Shown here in pieces: positions 16,384-25,262 of a stretch of 30,007 nucleotides of DNA; position 1 is the stretch's first letter; each line of letters starts with the position of its first letter. Origin of the DNA: Bacteroidales bacterium UBA3810 (GTDB lineage Bacteria; Bacteroidota; Bacteroidia; Bacteroidales; Paludibacteraceae); NCBI GenBank assembly GCA_002368645.1, contig DFEE01000023.1, forward strand, positions 1 to 30,007. The letters are read 5' to 3'. Both the position numbers and the translations under genes were made by a program. A model generated the notes under the pieces. It ran no database searches. It saw only the letters and a list, made by a program, of their open reading frames with translations, and was not told the DNA's origin.

Positions 16384-17565
16384 ATGAAGATTCTTTTTGT
16401 CATTGACACGTACGACACGTCCAATAATGGGACGAGTATATCAGCGCAGCGGTTTGCTGCGGAGTTACGCAATCGCGGTCATGAGGTAAATATCCTTACC
16501 ATCGGGGACGAAAACACGACCAGTCCTCATCGGTTCTCGGTGAGCAAGATGACTGTTCCAGTTTTTCAAGGATTAATGGACAAGCACGATTTCAGTTTTG
16601 CTCAGCCATGGGGTTCTGAGACGACACGAGTCATACATGAGGCAGTTGAATGGGCAGATGTGGTGCACTGTTTTATGCCGTTTATGCTTGACCAGAAAGC
16701 CCAACAATATGCCAAGAAGATAGGCAAACCCTGCACGGGTGCTTTCCATATACAGCCGCAGAACATTACCTCTTCTGCCGGATTAGGCAAGGCTGAGATG
16801 GTGAATGAGAGGATGTATGATCTTTTTAGGGATTCGTTCTATAACGATTTTACGCATATCCATGTGCCATCCAAGTTCATGGGAGATATGATAGCCCAAC
16901 GCGGCTATACCGCTAAGATTCATGTTATTTCCAACGGAATTCAGGATGCCTTTATTGAGGCGGGTGAGCGGTTTAGTCAACAAGGCAGACCGGCTAAACG
17001 CGCCGAGTGGCAAGGCAAATTGGTGGTGACGATGGTCGGCCGTCTCGCGCAGGAGAAGCGGCAGGATGTGATTATCAACGCGGTGCCGTTCTCGCAATAC
17101 GCTGATAAGATTCAACTCGTCTTTGCGGGCCGTGGTCCGGAATTGGATAAGTACAAGGCATTGGCAGACAAACTGCAATTAGCGAATCAACCTGAGTTCT
17201 TGTATTGCAATCGCGACGAGCTGATTGAGGTTTTGGGTGAGACGGATTTATACATCCATGCCTCGGATATGGAGTCAGAGGCCATCAGTTGCATTGAAGC
17301 CTTTGCGACAGGACTTGTGCCGGTCATTGCCAACTCGTTGGAATCCGCTACACCCCAGTTCGCTTTAGATGGGCGTAGTCTCTTCTTGCCCGGTGTGCCG
17401 AAGGATTTGGCTCGCGCCATGGACTATTGGTTCAATCACCCGCACGAGAAAGAATATATCTCTGCACTCTATCGACAGGAAGCCCGGCAATATAGTTTGG
17501 CGAGTTCAGTGACTAAGTTTGAGGAAATGTTGCACGAAGCAATTGCTGAGAATAACGCTCAATGA
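16384..17565 (+). CDS. GT4-family glycosyltransferase
   Basis: 393 residues. Two Rossmann-like halves of the GT-B fold: an N-terminal acceptor domain beginning MKILFVIDTYDTSNNGTS with ISAQRFAAELRNRGHEV, and a C-terminal donor domain with VGRLAQEKRQDVIINA, LVFAGRGPELDKYKALA and the EX7E nucleotide-sugar motif (Glu297 and Glu305 in ESEAISCIE). It resembles diacylglycerol or phosphatidyl-inositol type GT4 enzymes in overall form, so a lipid or envelope glycan acceptor is plausible, but donor and acceptor are not readable. No signal peptide: cytoplasmic or membrane-peripheral. It follows the HAD gene by 38 bases and overlaps the next gene by 4 (ATGA). Confidence 0.92.
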   Translation: MKILFVIDTYDTSNNGTSISAQRFAAELRNRGHEVNILTIGDENTTSPHRFSVSKMTVPVFQGLMDKHDFSFAQPWGSETTRVIHEAVEWADVVHCFMPFMLDQKAQQYAKKIGKPCTGAFHIQPQNITSSAGLGKAEMVNERMYDLFRDSFYNDFTHIHVPSKFMGDMIAQRGYTAKIHVISNGIQDAFIEAGERFSQQGRPAKRAEWQGKLVVTMVGRLAQEKRQDVIINAVPFSQYADKIQLVFAGRGPELDKYKALADKLQLANQPEFLYCNRDELIEVLGETDLYIHASDMESEAISCIEAFATGLVPVIANSLESATPQFALDGRSLFLPGVPKDLARAMDYWFNHPHEKEYISALYRQEARQYSLASSVTKFEEMLHEAIAENNAQ

Positions 17566-18236
17566 AACGGCTTTTGACGCTCATAACCGTCCTGTTCGCA
17601 GCCCTCAATATATGGGCGCAAATCCCTTATTTTGCAGAGACTATCGGGGATGGGAGAGTTTATGCCTACACCTCCATCAAATTCCGACCGGGTAATAACG
17701 GTATTGAGAATTACACCAATTTCGCGTACGGAATCGGGAAACACATTCAAGTAGGATTGGATTTATATGCCTCATCCATACCCGCCGCTACGGTGGAGTG
17801 GGGTTATACCTTTCGGTTCAATGCCTTTTCTTCGAATTATTTCTCAATAGGCGGTCAGGAGACGGCTTTCTTTAATCTCTTGGACTCTCATCGCTTCAGT
17901 AAGAACCAGTTCATGTTAATTATGTCCGGCTCGTTTCTGCCGAATGGTCGTTTCATGTGGTCCTCCAATACCTTTTGGAACTGGGCTCGGTCGGGGCAAC
18001 ATGATTTTGAGCAAAACTGGAATATCGGCTATAATTTCGCGCTTGGTGAAAAAGCCGGCAGTCTAATGCCGATGATAGGTTGTTCCCATTCGTGGCGGTT
18101 TGAGGAAGCTCCGGTTCCCGCAGCGGGCATAGTCTATAGTTACAAATGGTTGTCGGCTTACTTATGGTGTGACCGTTGGCTTAATACCGACCCGCGAGTG
18201 GTGTGCAGTTTAGAGGTCACTATTCCTACACGTTAA
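17562..18236 (+). CDS. Outer-membrane-like beta-barrel protein, function unknown
   Basis: 224 residues with a signal peptide (MKRLLTLITVLFAALNIWAQ, likely cut before or after the Gln). The mature part is rich in aromatic residues in alternating patterns (FAYGIGKHIQVGLDLYAS, FMWSSNTFWNWARSG, YKWLSAYLWCDRWL), as in outer-membrane beta-strands, and has no enzymatic motif. Its start overlaps the glycosyltransferase stop (ATGA), so the two are translated together and may act on the same envelope component. Its stop shares a TTAA with the stop of the convergent BrkB gene. I do not recognise a named family. Confidence 0.75.
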   Translation: MKRLLTLITVLFAALNIWAQIPYFAETIGDGRVYAYTSIKFRPGNNGIENYTNFAYGIGKHIQVGLDLYASSIPAATVEWGYTFRFNAFSSNYFSIGGQETAFFNLLDSHRFSKNQFMLIMSGSFLPNGRFMWSSNTFWNWARSGQHDFEQNWNIGYNFALGEKAGSLMPMIGCSHSWRFEEAPVPAAGIVYSYKWLSAYLWCDRWLNTDPRVVCSLEVTIPTR

Positions 18237-19558
18237 GCAACATCGGTGTAGATTTCGTCCACAGGTAAATTAATGACATTATTGCGCTTGAGGCATAACT
18301 GCTGATAGCGCTCCCAAAAGTCGGTCATCACCGGCGAAGCGTCTTGTAGGAAAGATTCTATGCCCTGCTTATCAATACGGTCAGTAACCATGCCAACGGT
18401 AATGCGGTGCGTATCCAATGCCGGCTGAAAAGTCCTTTCCTGCTCATTCTCAACATATACTTCTCGTAGTAAACCGACATCCTCTAAACGTGTTAATAGA
18501 TTGGTAACAAGGCGCATAGGTAGCTTATACTCTTCCGCCAATTTGCGTGCCGTATAAGGGGCCTCATCGGCTTCAAAGCGAAGCGCAATGCGATTAAGGA
18601 GGAAGAGGGTTACGAAGTCTTTGTAGCGGCGGGACATAAGCTCTATATCATTGGCGTAATCAAAATCCTCGTTGTTTTGAATAGCATAGGTCATGGTGGT
18701 GCCGATTAGGAGCAGCATGCTTGTCCATTGAAGCAACATATACAGAATCATGAAACCGCCGAAGGCTCCATACACGATACTTGTCCGTCCCAGTAGCAAC
18801 ATGATATAGACTGAGAACATCTGTAAGAGTTGAAACAGTGTACCCATAAGAATAGCCGGAATAATGGCAGCACTAAAGCGTACTTTGGTGTTGGGAACGG
18901 TGACAAAAATCCAGAGGAACAAACCCCAGACAATCATAAACTGAATGAGCCTTATCAGCCATTTCCGTATATCGACAAAAATGGAGAAACTGCCTAATGT
19001 ACTTTGTATAATAACATCCACGCCGGAGCTGACAATGATTAGAATGGGAATTGCCAAAAGGATAGACAGGTAGTTGACTGTCTGCTTCAAGAGCGAGCGA
19101 CTTTTGCGTACATCCCAGATGTCGTTAAAGGCTTTCTCGACATTCATAAACAGCTGGTAAATAGCCCATATCATAATGATAATTCCGATTCCTACAAATA
19201 GCCCGTCTTGGGCAGTGTCCAGGTATCGGTTTACCATAGCCATGATGGATGGGACGATGCCGGTCTCGGCGAGGAAAGAGGCGTTGAGTTGGTGCTCAAT
19301 GACATCGGAGAATCCAAATCCTTTCGCCACCGCAAGTGTCATAGCTAACATCGGTACGATGGCAAATACGAGGTATGATGTCAGGCCTGCCGCAGTGAGG
19401 TTCAACTGTTTGGAACTAAAGCCGCGAATGACTATAATCAGGGTGCGTAAGGCATTATACCATACTCGGTGAATAAAGCCTCTTTCGCGGCGTACAGAGG
19501 AGGTCTGACGCCATATATCGGTCTTTAAGTACTGCCCTATTTGTTTAAAAATATCCAT
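18233..19558 (-). CDS. YihY/BrkB family inner membrane protein
   Basis: 441 residues from the ATG at 19558 (MDIFKQIGQYLKTD); two further ATGs upstream lie in or just after the -7 box. The first 300 or so residues hold about six membrane segments with family hallmarks: LTAAGLTSYLVFAIVPMLAM, FNDIWDVRKSRS and a YGAFGGFMILYMLLQW helix. The last 130 residues form a soluble winged-helix-like domain (TARKLAEEYKLPMRLVTNLL, then a RLEDVGLLREV segment). YihY was once misnamed RNase BN; its transport or structural role is still unclear. The gene is alone on its strand, divergent from the FucI-like gene and convergent with the barrel gene. Confidence 0.9.
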   Translation of the reverse strand: MDIFKQIGQYLKTDIWRQTSSVRRERGFIHRVWYNALRTLIIVIRGFSSKQLNLTAAGLTSYLVFAIVPMLAMTLAVAKGFGFSDVIEHQLNASFLAETGIVPSIMAMVNRYLDTAQDGLFVGIGIIIMIWAIYQLFMNVEKAFNDIWDVRKSRSLLKQTVNYLSILLAIPILIIVSSGVDVIIQSTLGSFSIFVDIRKWLIRLIQFMIVWGLFLWIFVTVPNTKVRFSAAIIPAILMGTLFQLLQMFSVYIMLLLGRTSIVYGAFGGFMILYMLLQWTSMLLLIGTTMTYAIQNNEDFDYANDIELMSRRYKDFVTLFLLNRIALRFEADEAPYTARKLAEEYKLPMRLVTNLLTRLEDVGLLREVYVENEQERTFQPALDTHRITVGMVTDRIDKQGIESFLQDASPVMTDFWERYQQLCLKRNNVINLPVDEIYTDVA

Positions 19559-19576
19559 ATAAAGCATATTTGACTG

Positions 19577-19584
19577 CAAAAGTA
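19577..19584 (-). promoter_or_regulatory. -7 box of the BrkB gene promoter
   Basis: TACTTTTG on the minus strand followed by CAG. The expected -33 position (19605-19608) reads TTTT rather than TTTG, so the match is partial. Predicted transcription start is near 19570, leaving ATG 19558 as the sensible start. Confidence 0.6.
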
Positions 19585-19593
19585 CTAAAAAAT

Positions 19594-19624
19594 TTTGATA
19601 TATAAAAATATTTCCTTATTTTTG
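19594..19624 (+). promoter_or_regulatory. Promoter of the FucI-like gene
   Basis: -33 TTTG at 19594-19597, 19-base spacer, -7 TATTTTTG at 19617-19624. It lies directly back to back with the BrkB gene promoter. The start codon follows 21 bases later (ATG 19646); the TTG at 19595 is inside the promoter and is not a start. Confidence 0.7.
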
Positions 19625-19645
19625 TACCCTCAAAGTATCAAAACC

Positions 19646-20677
19646 ATGATTACATTATCCAGTTCATTGCATCACGAGGAGTTACATCTCCCATTTCAAT
19701 TGCCCGCTTCGTGGCTTGCGACGCACCAAGTTTTGGCTATCCTGACGGGTGGCACGGAGTCGCTTTTTCTTGAGGAGTTAAAAAGAGGTACTATTTCCAT
19801 AGAAAAACCTATCTATCTTATTGTTTCAGGGCAATCGAACTCCTTAGCGGCGTCGCTTGAAATACTCACATACATTCAATCCCAAGGCGGTGAGGGTCAT
19901 TTGCTCCGTAGCGTTGAGGATATACAAGAAGAGGTTGGAGGTGATGAGTTAGAGGTGAAGGGTGAATCTCTTCGTTTAGGGGTTATCGGCGAGCCTTCAT
20001 CGTGGTTGATTGCGAGCTATGTTGATTATGAGCAAGTTCGGCGTAAGATGGGTGTTGAACTTATCAATATCCCGATAGAGGAAGTGACCTCATTAGGTGA
20101 GGTAGATGGCGGTTTAGACGGTGCCGATAAAATCTATGTTCGGCTCAAGGAGATAGTGCACCAATATCGCTTGGATGGCTTGACTTTGCGCTGTTTTGAT
20201 CTCCTGTCGACCGTTAAGAATACGGGATGTATCGCCTTGTCCAAGCTCAATGACGAGGGTATCTCGGCGGCTTGTGAGGGAGATATTCCTTTGCTGTTAA
20301 CAATGATGGTAGCGCGCCGCAAATACGGTCAACCGGGGTTTCAGGTCAATCCTGCTCGAATCCAAGCAGATGGCCGCATGCTTTGGGCGCACTGCACCGT
20401 ACCGCTCACCATGACGACAAGTCATGTACTCACCACCCATTTTGAGTCGGGTATCGGTGTCGGTATTCATGGTGAATTGCCGTTGGGGCAGTATCGGCTG
20501 ATGAAACTCAGTGCTGACCTTAAAACGCTCTTGGACGAGCCGGTAGAGTTGGTGGCTAATCAGTATGAAGACGGCTTATGCCGCACACAAGTCTGGCTGC
20601 AAGGTACCCCCGAATTGGCGGAGAGGCTACTTACTCATCCATTAGCCAATCACCATTTGCTTGTTAAAGTTCCGTAA
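19646..20677 (+). CDS. Protein with L-fucose/L-arabinose isomerase-like C-terminal fold
   Basis: 343 residues from ATG 19646. The middle and C-terminal parts resemble the FucI/AraA isomerase superfamily: LRCFDLLSTVKNTGCIALS, LNDEGISAACEGDIPLLLTM, and an MLWAHCTVPLTM...HFESGIGVGIHGELPLG segment. Glu and Asp of CEGD and the His residues of WAHC and THFESG are the natural candidates for metal and substrate contacts. It is shorter than true FucI (near 590) or AraA (near 500) and has no sugar operon around it, so substrate and even isomerase activity are unproven. Its 3' end converges on folA with only 2 bases between stop codons and no terminator. Confidence 0.6.
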   Translation: MITLSSSLHHEELHLPFQLPASWLATHQVLAILTGGTESLFLEELKRGTISIEKPIYLIVSGQSNSLAASLEILTYIQSQGGEGHLLRSVEDIQEEVGGDELEVKGESLRLGVIGEPSSWLIASYVDYEQVRRKMGVELINIPIEEVTSLGEVDGGLDGADKIYVRLKEIVHQYRLDGLTLRCFDLLSTVKNTGCIALSKLNDEGISAACEGDIPLLLTMMVARRKYGQPGFQVNPARIQADGRMLWAHCTVPLTMTTSHVLTTHFESGIGVGIHGELPLGQYRLMKLSADLKTLLDEPVELVANQYEDGLCRTQVWLQGTPELAERLLTHPLANHHLLVKVP

Positions 20678-20679
20678 AT

Positions 20680-21168
20680 CTATCGCCGTACATACTCGCA
20701 GAATGAGTAGTCATACGGATTATTTTCATCGGCAGCGTGTCGTTCCTCATTCACAAGACGCCACGTTGTCTCTTTTATCTCAGGGAAAAACGTGTCGGCA
20801 TCCTCAAATCGGTGATGAATATGGGTGATATACAGTTTGTCAGCCTTCTCCATCATCTGCCGATATACCATACCTCCCCCAATCACGAAAACTTCCTCCT
20901 CACAAGCTATAGCTTTCACAGCTTCGTCAAGTGAATATACAGCTTCTGCGCCTTCAAATTGCTTACCCGCCACATCGGTCAAAACAATATTGCGGCGATT
21001 GGGTAACGGATGCTTGGGTAACGAATAAAAAGTTCTCTCACCCATTAGCACCGTGTGTCCTGAAGTGATCTGTTTGAAGTGTTTAAGGTCTTCCGGCAGG
21101 TGACATAGCAGGTCACCTTTGCGGCCTATGGCATACTGCTCTGCAACCGCTACAATGATACTAATCAT
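20680..21168 (-). CDS. folA: Dihydrofolate reductase
   Basis: 162 residues. It reduces dihydrofolate to tetrahydrofolate with NADPH, restoring the cofactor consumed by ThyA. Conserved features: MISIIVAVAEQYAIGRKGDL start, the active-site acid Asp27 (HLPEDLKHFK; same number as in E. coli), TVLMGERTFYSLP, NRRNIVLT, and the NADPH-binding EEVFVIGGGMVYRQ. Its ATG overlaps the thyA stop by 4 bases (ATGA), so the pair is translationally coupled. It is the last gene of the minus-strand operon. Confidence 0.97.
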   Translation of the reverse strand: MISIIVAVAEQYAIGRKGDLLCHLPEDLKHFKQITSGHTVLMGERTFYSLPKHPLPNRRNIVLTDVAGKQFEGAEAVYSLDEAVKAIACEEEVFVIGGGMVYRQMMEKADKLYITHIHHRFEDADTFFPEIKETTWRLVNEERHAADENNPYDYSFCEYVRR

Positions 21169-21959
21169 ACTGCGACGACACCCGCTATATGGGGATGCGG
21201 GTCATATCCCTCTAAGGTAAAGTCTTCGTACTGAAAATCGAAGATGGATTGTCTCTCCGGGTTAATCTTCATAACGGGCAGTGGTCGTGGGGTGCGAGTG
21301 AGTTGGAGTTCGACCTGCTCGATATGGTTTACGTAGATATGTGCGTCTCCCAAGGTGTGTATAAACTCTCCGGGCTGTAGGCCGGTTACCTGCGCCATCA
21401 TTTGTAGCAGTAGAGCGTAAGATGCTATATTGAAAGGTACTCCGAGGAAGATATCTGCGGAGCGTTGGTACAATTGTAGGGAGAGTTTATTATCGGCGAC
21501 ATAAAATTGGAAGAGGGTATGGCATGGCGGCAGTGCCATTTGGTTGACCTCAGCGACATTCCATGCCGAGACGATGAGCCGTCTGGAGTCCGGGGTTTTG
21601 CGTATTTGTTCGACGACTTGACTTATTTGGTCAATTGTACCGCCTTGATAATCGGGCCATGAGCGCCATTGGTGTCCATAGACGGGTCCGAGTTCACCAT
21701 CAGGATCTGCCCATTCGTTCCAGATTCTGACACCATGTTCCTGGAGATAATGGACATTGGTGTTGCCTTGCAGGAACCAGAGCAGTTCATAGATGATGGA
21801 TTTGAGGTGCAGTTTCTTGGTGGTCAGTAGCGGAAAACCGTCCGCCAGATTGAACCTCATTTGATACCCGAATATCGAACGTGTGCCGGTGCCGGTCCGA
21901 TCGGTTTTGACGGCGCCTTCGTTAAGAACCTTGCGGCATAAATCCAAGTATTGTCTCAT
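21165..21959 (-). CDS. thyA: Thymidylate synthase
   Basis: 264 residues from the ATG at 21959, which gives the length and numbering of E. coli ThyA (catalytic Cys146 in ALPPCHTLFQFY); an ATG two codons upstream (21965) is also possible. It methylates dUMP to dTMP using methylene-tetrahydrofolate. Also visible: DRTGTGTRSIFGYQMRF, the Arg pair of RKTPDSRRLIVSAWN for phosphate binding, QRSADIFLGVPFNIASYA and HIYVNHIEQ. It follows porE by about 60 bases; that gap is GC-rich but shows no clear promoter. It forms a pair with folA. Confidence 0.98.
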   Translation of the reverse strand: MRQYLDLCRKVLNEGAVKTDRTGTGTRSIFGYQMRFNLADGFPLLTTKKLHLKSIIYELLWFLQGNTNVHYLQEHGVRIWNEWADPDGELGPVYGHQWRSWPDYQGGTIDQISQVVEQIRKTPDSRRLIVSAWNVAEVNQMALPPCHTLFQFYVADNKLSLQLYQRSADIFLGVPFNIASYALLLQMMAQVTGLQPGEFIHTLGDAHIYVNHIEQVELQLTRTPRPLPVMKINPERQSIFDFQYEDFTLEGYDPHPHIAGVVAV

Positions 21960-22022
21960 AATCAATTAATTTAGTTGCACAGCCTCTTAGCTGCGCAGAT
22001 GCCGGAACTGCAGACACTGCGG

Positions 22023-24065
22023 CTAATATAGTTTGTAGGTCGTTTTGAGGACCTTAAACTCTGTACGTCTGTTTATTTGGTTGCATATCTCCTGCTGATT
22101 AGGCGGCAGGGTTCCGATAAAGGTCTCGTCTAAATCCTGCCCTATAGGTAAGAAGGGATGGCGTGTATGTAGCGCCTTATCGATGCGTACAGGTTTCGTC
22201 TCACCATAGCCTACGGGCGTGAGTCGGTCAGCTTCTATGCCGTTCTTAATCAGATAATTGACTACCGATTGAGCACGTTTTTCGGACAGGAGCTGATTGT
22301 CCCGATCGTTGCCGACCATATCGGTATGAGCGGAGAGTTCAATCGTGATATGTGGATTGTCTTGTAAGAGTTTAAGGAGGCTCTTGAGTCCCTGCTCGGA
22401 ATCCGGAGAGAGTTCCCATTTGCCAAACTCGTAGAAGATATTGTCCATCGTTATAGGCTTGCTGATTGGGGCTAAACTGAAGTCCTGTTTGTAGGTCTTG
22501 GAGTCCTTGAGGTTATGGGTGTTGAGTTCTTGTTTCTGATTGAGATATCCCCGTGCTGTGCCCAGCATGACATAACGTGCGTCTTTGTTCAATTTGATAC
22601 GATATGTACCATCGCGGTGTGCCTGCACTTTGGTGTTCGTACCATCGTCTCCGACCAATCGCAGGGACGCGTCAGTGATTGGCTCGCCGGCATGGTCTTG
22701 GACGATACCCTCAACGGCAAAGACCATTTCGGGCAGGGTGAAGGCATAAATCATGTCGTAGGTCTTGGCGGATGTGCTGCCGCGGTTGGTAGAGAAATAA
22801 CCGTCTTGTGATTTGCCTTCGAAGGTAATGCCGAAGTCGTCGAAGTTGGAGTTGAAGGGCGTGCCCATATTAAAGAGGTGATAGTCGCCGAGTGTATCTC
22901 GGACGGCTTTGAAGAGGTCAAGTCCTCCGTATCCCGGGTGTCCGTTGGATGCAAAATAGAGGGTCCCGTCGGGGTGTATGGTAGGGAACATTTCATCTCC
23001 TGCGGTATTGATGAGGGGACCCATATTTTGGGGCGTAACCCATTGTCCTTCGGCGTATTCGGCAAACCAGATATCTTTGCCACCGAATCCTCCGGGTGCA
23101 TCGGATACGAAGTAGAGTGTGTCTGCTTGTGGTGATAGTGCCGGATGTCCGACGGTGATGGAAGAGTCTTGGAAAAGTTTGACTTCGTGCGGTTCAGCCC
23201 ATTCTCCGGCAGCTCGTGAGGTAGTATATATTTTGGCACCGAGGTCTTGTCCATTGATGGGTTTCATGTATGTGAAATACATGGTTTTACCATCCTGCGA
23301 AAAGCAGCAGACTCCTATCTCGGCTGTTCCGGCGGCTTTGCCTCCGGTTGAGTCGTTTTCGGCATCATTCTCTTCACCGTAAAGTCCGTCGGGCATGTCA
23401 ATGTCAATCCATTTGCCGGCAGCATCCTTTCGTGCGGTCCAGAGTTGAAATCGTTGTGCTCCGGTGACAGAGGAGGTGCGAGTCATCTTCTTAGACGACG
23501 AGTTCTGTTGACGATTGGAAGTGAACATGATGGCATCAGCAGATAGCCCGATAAAAGCGGGTGCAAAGTTAGAAGAACGTTTGGCGTTAAACTCTTTGGC
23601 GGGTTTGATTTTGTATCGGGTAGGCTCTTTTTTCCAATCGCTTATTTGGGCGCAGGCGTAATGTCCTGCCTGTGCGACATAATCATCAGGCTTGGATTGG
23701 AGATAGAGTTGGTAATTTTTATCGGCTTCGCCGTACTGCCCTTGATAGTGAGCTACTTGGGCATAGCGCAGATAGACGATGGAGTCCGGATAGCGATAGC
23801 GTATGGCGTTTTTATAGCACTGTAGTGCGCGTTTTTGGTTAAGGATACGAAGACATTCGCCCTGATTGAAGGCTACATGTGCTTTGAGGGGTTTGTCTTT
23901 TTTAGGGCTAATTCGTCCGTAGCACTGCTTATAGAGGTTCGCTGCCTCGTAGTACTCGCCGATAGCGAATCGTTTATCGGCTCGCTTGACACGCGTTTTG
24001 ACAGAGCAGGACATGAGCCCGACGCTGCATACCAATACTATGTAAACTAACTTATGCCAGTTCAT
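22023..24065 (-). CDS. porE: PorE-like type IX secretion lipoprotein (TPR, propeller, CRD, OmpA)
   Basis: 680 residues. It starts with a lipoprotein signal (LVCSVGLMSC, lipidated Cys20), followed by TPR repeats (about 28-145), a PD40-type beta-propeller (about 165-440; LSPQADTLYFVSDAPGGFGG, IHPDGTLYFASNGHPGYGG), a carboxypeptidase-regulatory-like domain (about 455-530), and an OmpA-like peptidoglycan-binding domain (NIFYEFGKWELSPDS, HTDMVGNDRDNQLLSEKRAQ, about 545-640). This order is that of PorE, which anchors the type IX secretion machine of Bacteroidota to peptidoglycan. It overlaps the DUF1015 gene by 14 bases. Homologues with the same domains but outside type IX secretion exist, so the name is probable rather than certain. 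Confidence 0.85.
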   Translation of the reverse strand: MNWHKLVYIVLVCSVGLMSCSVKTRVKRADKRFAIGEYYEAANLYKQCYGRISPKKDKPLKAHVAFNQGECLRILNQKRALQCYKNAIRYRYPDSIVYLRYAQVAHYQGQYGEADKNYQLYLQSKPDDYVAQAGHYACAQISDWKKEPTRYKIKPAKEFNAKRSSNFAPAFIGLSADAIMFTSNRQQNSSSKKMTRTSSVTGAQRFQLWTARKDAAGKWIDIDMPDGLYGEENDAENDSTGGKAAGTAEIGVCCFSQDGKTMYFTYMKPINGQDLGAKIYTTSRAAGEWAEPHEVKLFQDSSITVGHPALSPQADTLYFVSDAPGGFGGKDIWFAEYAEGQWVTPQNMGPLINTAGDEMFPTIHPDGTLYFASNGHPGYGGLDLFKAVRDTLGDYHLFNMGTPFNSNFDDFGITFEGKSQDGYFSTNRGSTSAKTYDMIYAFTLPEMVFAVEGIVQDHAGEPITDASLRLVGDDGTNTKVQAHRDGTYRIKLNKDARYVMLGTARGYLNQKQELNTHNLKDSKTYKQDFSLAPISKPITMDNIFYEFGKWELSPDSEQGLKSLLKLLQDNPHITIELSAHTDMVGNDRDNQLLSEKRAQSVVNYLIKNGIEADRLTPVGYGETKPVRIDKALHTRHPFLPIGQDLDETFIGTLPPNQQEICNQINRRTEFKVLKTTYKLY

Positions 24066-25248
24066 GTATAATCAGACCGGAGCGGAGCTTAGGTTCGAAC
24101 CAAGTTGTTTTAGGCGGCATGATATTGCCGGAGTCAGCGATGTCAATAATCTGCTGCATCGTGACCGGATAGAGTGCTAACGCCATTTTCATTTCACCGG
24201 AATCGACACGTTTTTCCAGTTCGCCGAGTCCGCGAATACCACCCACGAAATCGATCCTCTTGTCGCTTCGCAAGTCTTTTATCCCCAAAATCTTATCCAA
24301 TATGAGTTTGGACGAAATGGTGACATCGAGAACTCCGATAGGGTCATTATCGTCGTATCGTCCGAGTTTGGCGGTCAGGCGGTACCAATGCCCGCTCAGG
24401 TATAGCGCGAACTCATGTAAGGCTCTCGGTTTGGGATTTTCGTCCTCGCCGCATGGAGTGAGGATAAAATCCTCTTGTAGTGCCTTTAGAAACTCCTCTT
24501 CGGTAAGTCCGTTGAGGTCTTTGACCAGACGGTTATAGTCGATGATGGTGAGTTGGTTGTCAGGAAAACAAACCGCCAAGAAAAATTCTCCTACGGCAGC
24601 GGCAGCAGCGGAACGGTGGTGTCCGTCAGCGATGTACATGGCGGGGATTGACTGAAATATGGCGGTTATCCGGGCTATGGTATCGGTATCGCTGATTATC
24701 CAGAATTGGTGCCGAATGCCGTCAGCGGGGGTAAAATCATATTCAGGCGTGTCTTGAACAACTGTTGCGATAATACCGTCCATGTCCTCGCGGTGAGGGT
24801 AGGCAAAGAATACGGGCTCCAGGTTAGCATTGAGAACGCGTACATGCTTCGTCCGGTCTTCCTCCTTATCCTTGCGGGTGAGTTCATGTTTCTTTATACG
24901 ACCTTGTTTATAGTCCTCGCACGAGGCGGCGACAACCAAGCCGTATTGCGTTTTGCCATTCATGGTTTGGGCATAGACATAATAGTGCTCCTCTTGGTCT
25001 TGGCAAAGCCAGCCTTTTTCGCGGAAGAGGTCAAACTGTCGTCGTGCTTCGGGATAGACCTTAGGGTCATGTTCATCGGTGCCGGGCGCAAAATTGATTT
25101 CAGGTTTGATGATGTGGTAGAGCGACATGGGGTTGTCTTTCGCCTCTAAACGTGCTTCATCGGAAGAGAGCACATCATAAGGACGCGAATTGACCATTTC
25201 GACCAATTCTCTTGGAGGGCGAATGCCCTTGAAGGGTTTGATTAGCAT
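24052..25248 (-). CDS. DUF1015 family protein (possible serine kinase)
   Basis: 398 residues. The family signature is complete: an N-terminal PFKGIRPPRE..SRPYDVLSSDEA, a KKHELTRKDKEEDRTKH block (119-135) and YIADGHHRSAAAAA with Asp208, His210, His211 and Arg212. The DGHHR motif recalls the ParB/Srx-like free-serine kinases (SerK/SbnI), and from memory DUF1015 genes often lie next to serC/serA in Bacteroidota; that context is absent here. A role in serine phosphorylation is thus an inference. It is cytoplasmic by sequence. It lies 14 bases after the bactofilin gene and overlaps porE, so it is part of the same operon. Confidence 0.85.
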   Translation of the reverse strand: MLIKPFKGIRPPRELVEMVNSRPYDVLSSDEARLEAKDNPMSLYHIIKPEINFAPGTDEHDPKVYPEARRQFDLFREKGWLCQDQEEHYYVYAQTMNGKTQYGLVVAASCEDYKQGRIKKHELTRKDKEEDRTKHVRVLNANLEPVFFAYPHREDMDGIIATVVQDTPEYDFTPADGIRHQFWIISDTDTIARITAIFQSIPAMYIADGHHRSAAAAAVGEFFLAVCFPDNQLTIIDYNRLVKDLNGLTEEEFLKALQEDFILTPCGEDENPKPRALHEFALYLSGHWYRLTAKLGRYDDNDPIGVLDVTISSKLILDKILGIKDLRSDKRIDFVGGIRGLGELEKRVDSGEMKMALALYPVTMQQIIDIADSGNIMPPKTTWFEPKLRSGLIIHELA

Positions 25249-25262
25249 GTTATTATTGATTT

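Noticed and set aside
21989..22011. Possible dispersed repeat shared by the porE-thyA gap and the OmpH-like linker (26049-26071)
   Set aside because: 17 of 23 bases agree, with all differences being transitions, but both are CTGC-rich and the match is too weak to call.
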